From: Bacteroidales bacterium
GTDB lineage: Bacteria > Bacteroidota > Bacteroidia > Bacteroidales > Muribaculaceae
Assembly (NCBI GenBank): GCA_900752535.1
Contig: CAADVV010000222.1
Span: forward strand, 1-7,446
Length of the DNA stretch: 7,446 nucleotides
Reading direction: 5' to 3'
Shown here: piece by piece, positions 6,202-7,446 of the stretch
Position numbering within the stretch: the first letter of the stretch is position 1
How the letters are laid out: each line of letters starts with the position of its first letter
Made by a program: the position numbers and the translations under genes
The notes under the pieces: model-generated
What the model was told of the DNA's origin: nothing
What the model saw: only the letters and a program-made list of their open reading frames with translations
Databases searched by the model: none

Positions 6202-6467
6202 GCTTTCGGCCCCCACGGCCGAGATGGAAAAAGTAGAACATTGACATTTTTGCAATAGACGAAGTAGTACAAGAGAGACAAGGGAGGCTTCGAGAAATAC
6301 GAAGTCTTGACTGAAGCTCTCTGTCAATTTCGACCAGCGTTTTGATATCCGATATATCGACAGATATCCTGAAGAGCTGACTCTGAGGTCCGAGCGGCGG
6401 CGCGCATCCCCTATGTGATGCACGAAGTCCGTTAAAGCAACAGAGAAGAAAAGAAACAAACATACCA
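6202..6467 (+). other. rRNA operon leader (untranslated, structured)
   Basis: This stretch between P2 and the 16S gene is expected to be transcribed and removed during rRNA maturation. A nested fold can be seen. ACAAGAGAG (6269-6277) can pair with CTCTCTGT (6317-6324) with one bulge. Inside it CAAG (6279-6282) pairs with CTTG (6306-6309), and CTTCG (6288-6292) with CGAAG (6300-6304) around a 7-nt loop. A second element at 6344-6368 has GATATC at both ends and the palindrome CGATATATCG between. The last 40 bases are purine- and A-rich. I could not recognise a boxA antitermination site. The sequence that would pair with the far side of the 16S gene is outside the window. Open frames here look like chance. 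Confidence 0.6.

Positions 6468-7446
<979 letters not shown>

Noticed and set aside
6241..6270. TTGACA followed after 18 bp by TAGTAC, resembling an E. coli-type promoter.
   Set aside because: Bacteroidota housekeeping promoters use TTTG and TAnnTTTG, and two better promoters lie upstream; this is probably chance inside the leader.
5741..6281. Open frames on both strands through the 9-bp repeat, giving Tyr-rich and Lys/Pro/Tyr-rich tripeptide patterns.
   Set aside because: They overlap the end of cstA in other frames, run across the rRNA promoters, have no initiation context, and their pattern follows from a 9-bp DNA repeat.

Overview
The window looks like a piece of a Bacteroidota chromosome, order Bacteroidales, most likely a gut member of the Muribaculaceae (S24-7) type. 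Three things point there. The partial 16S rRNA gene carries Bacteroidales signatures, including the ending TTTAATTCGATGATACG. The promoters have the Bacteroidota form TTTG...TAnnTTTG, with three copies of TAACTTTG. The genes lack Shine-Dalgarno sequences. The family-level placement rests on remembered 16S similarity, not on a search.

Layout, left to right. Positions 1-1357 (minus) hold the first 452 codons of an exported beta-propeller-like protein with a fibronectin type III domain; its 3' end lies beyond the left edge. A 40-bp perfect palindrome (1384-1423) separates it from an OmpR/PhoB-type response regulator (1471-2226, minus) that lacks one of the usual metal-binding acidic residues. 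Next is a Na+/phosphate cotransporter with a C-terminal PhoU-like region (2384-4201, minus). A divergent intergenic region (4202-4410) carries one promoter for each direction and a near-perfect palindrome. Then comes a short CstA-family transporter (4411-5868, plus).

The roughly 600 bp between cstA and the 16S gene has no credible protein gene. It begins with a 9-bp tandem repeat (5873-5962). Positions 5963-6030 hold nothing I recognise. A-tracts and two tandem rRNA-type promoters follow (about 6061-6092 and 6167-6196), then a leader RNA of about 265 nt that can fold. The 16S gene starts near 6468 and is cut by the right edge after about 979 nt.

The three minus-strand genes share a direction, but each has its own upstream gap with promoter- or terminator-like signals, so separate transcription is more likely than one operon. 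The response regulator next to the phosphate transporter suggests, but does not show, control of phosphate uptake. I see no clearly new multi-gene system. The most interesting items are the 9-bp repeat between cstA and the rRNA promoters, the long palindrome, the atypical receiver domain and the duplicated rRNA promoter unit.
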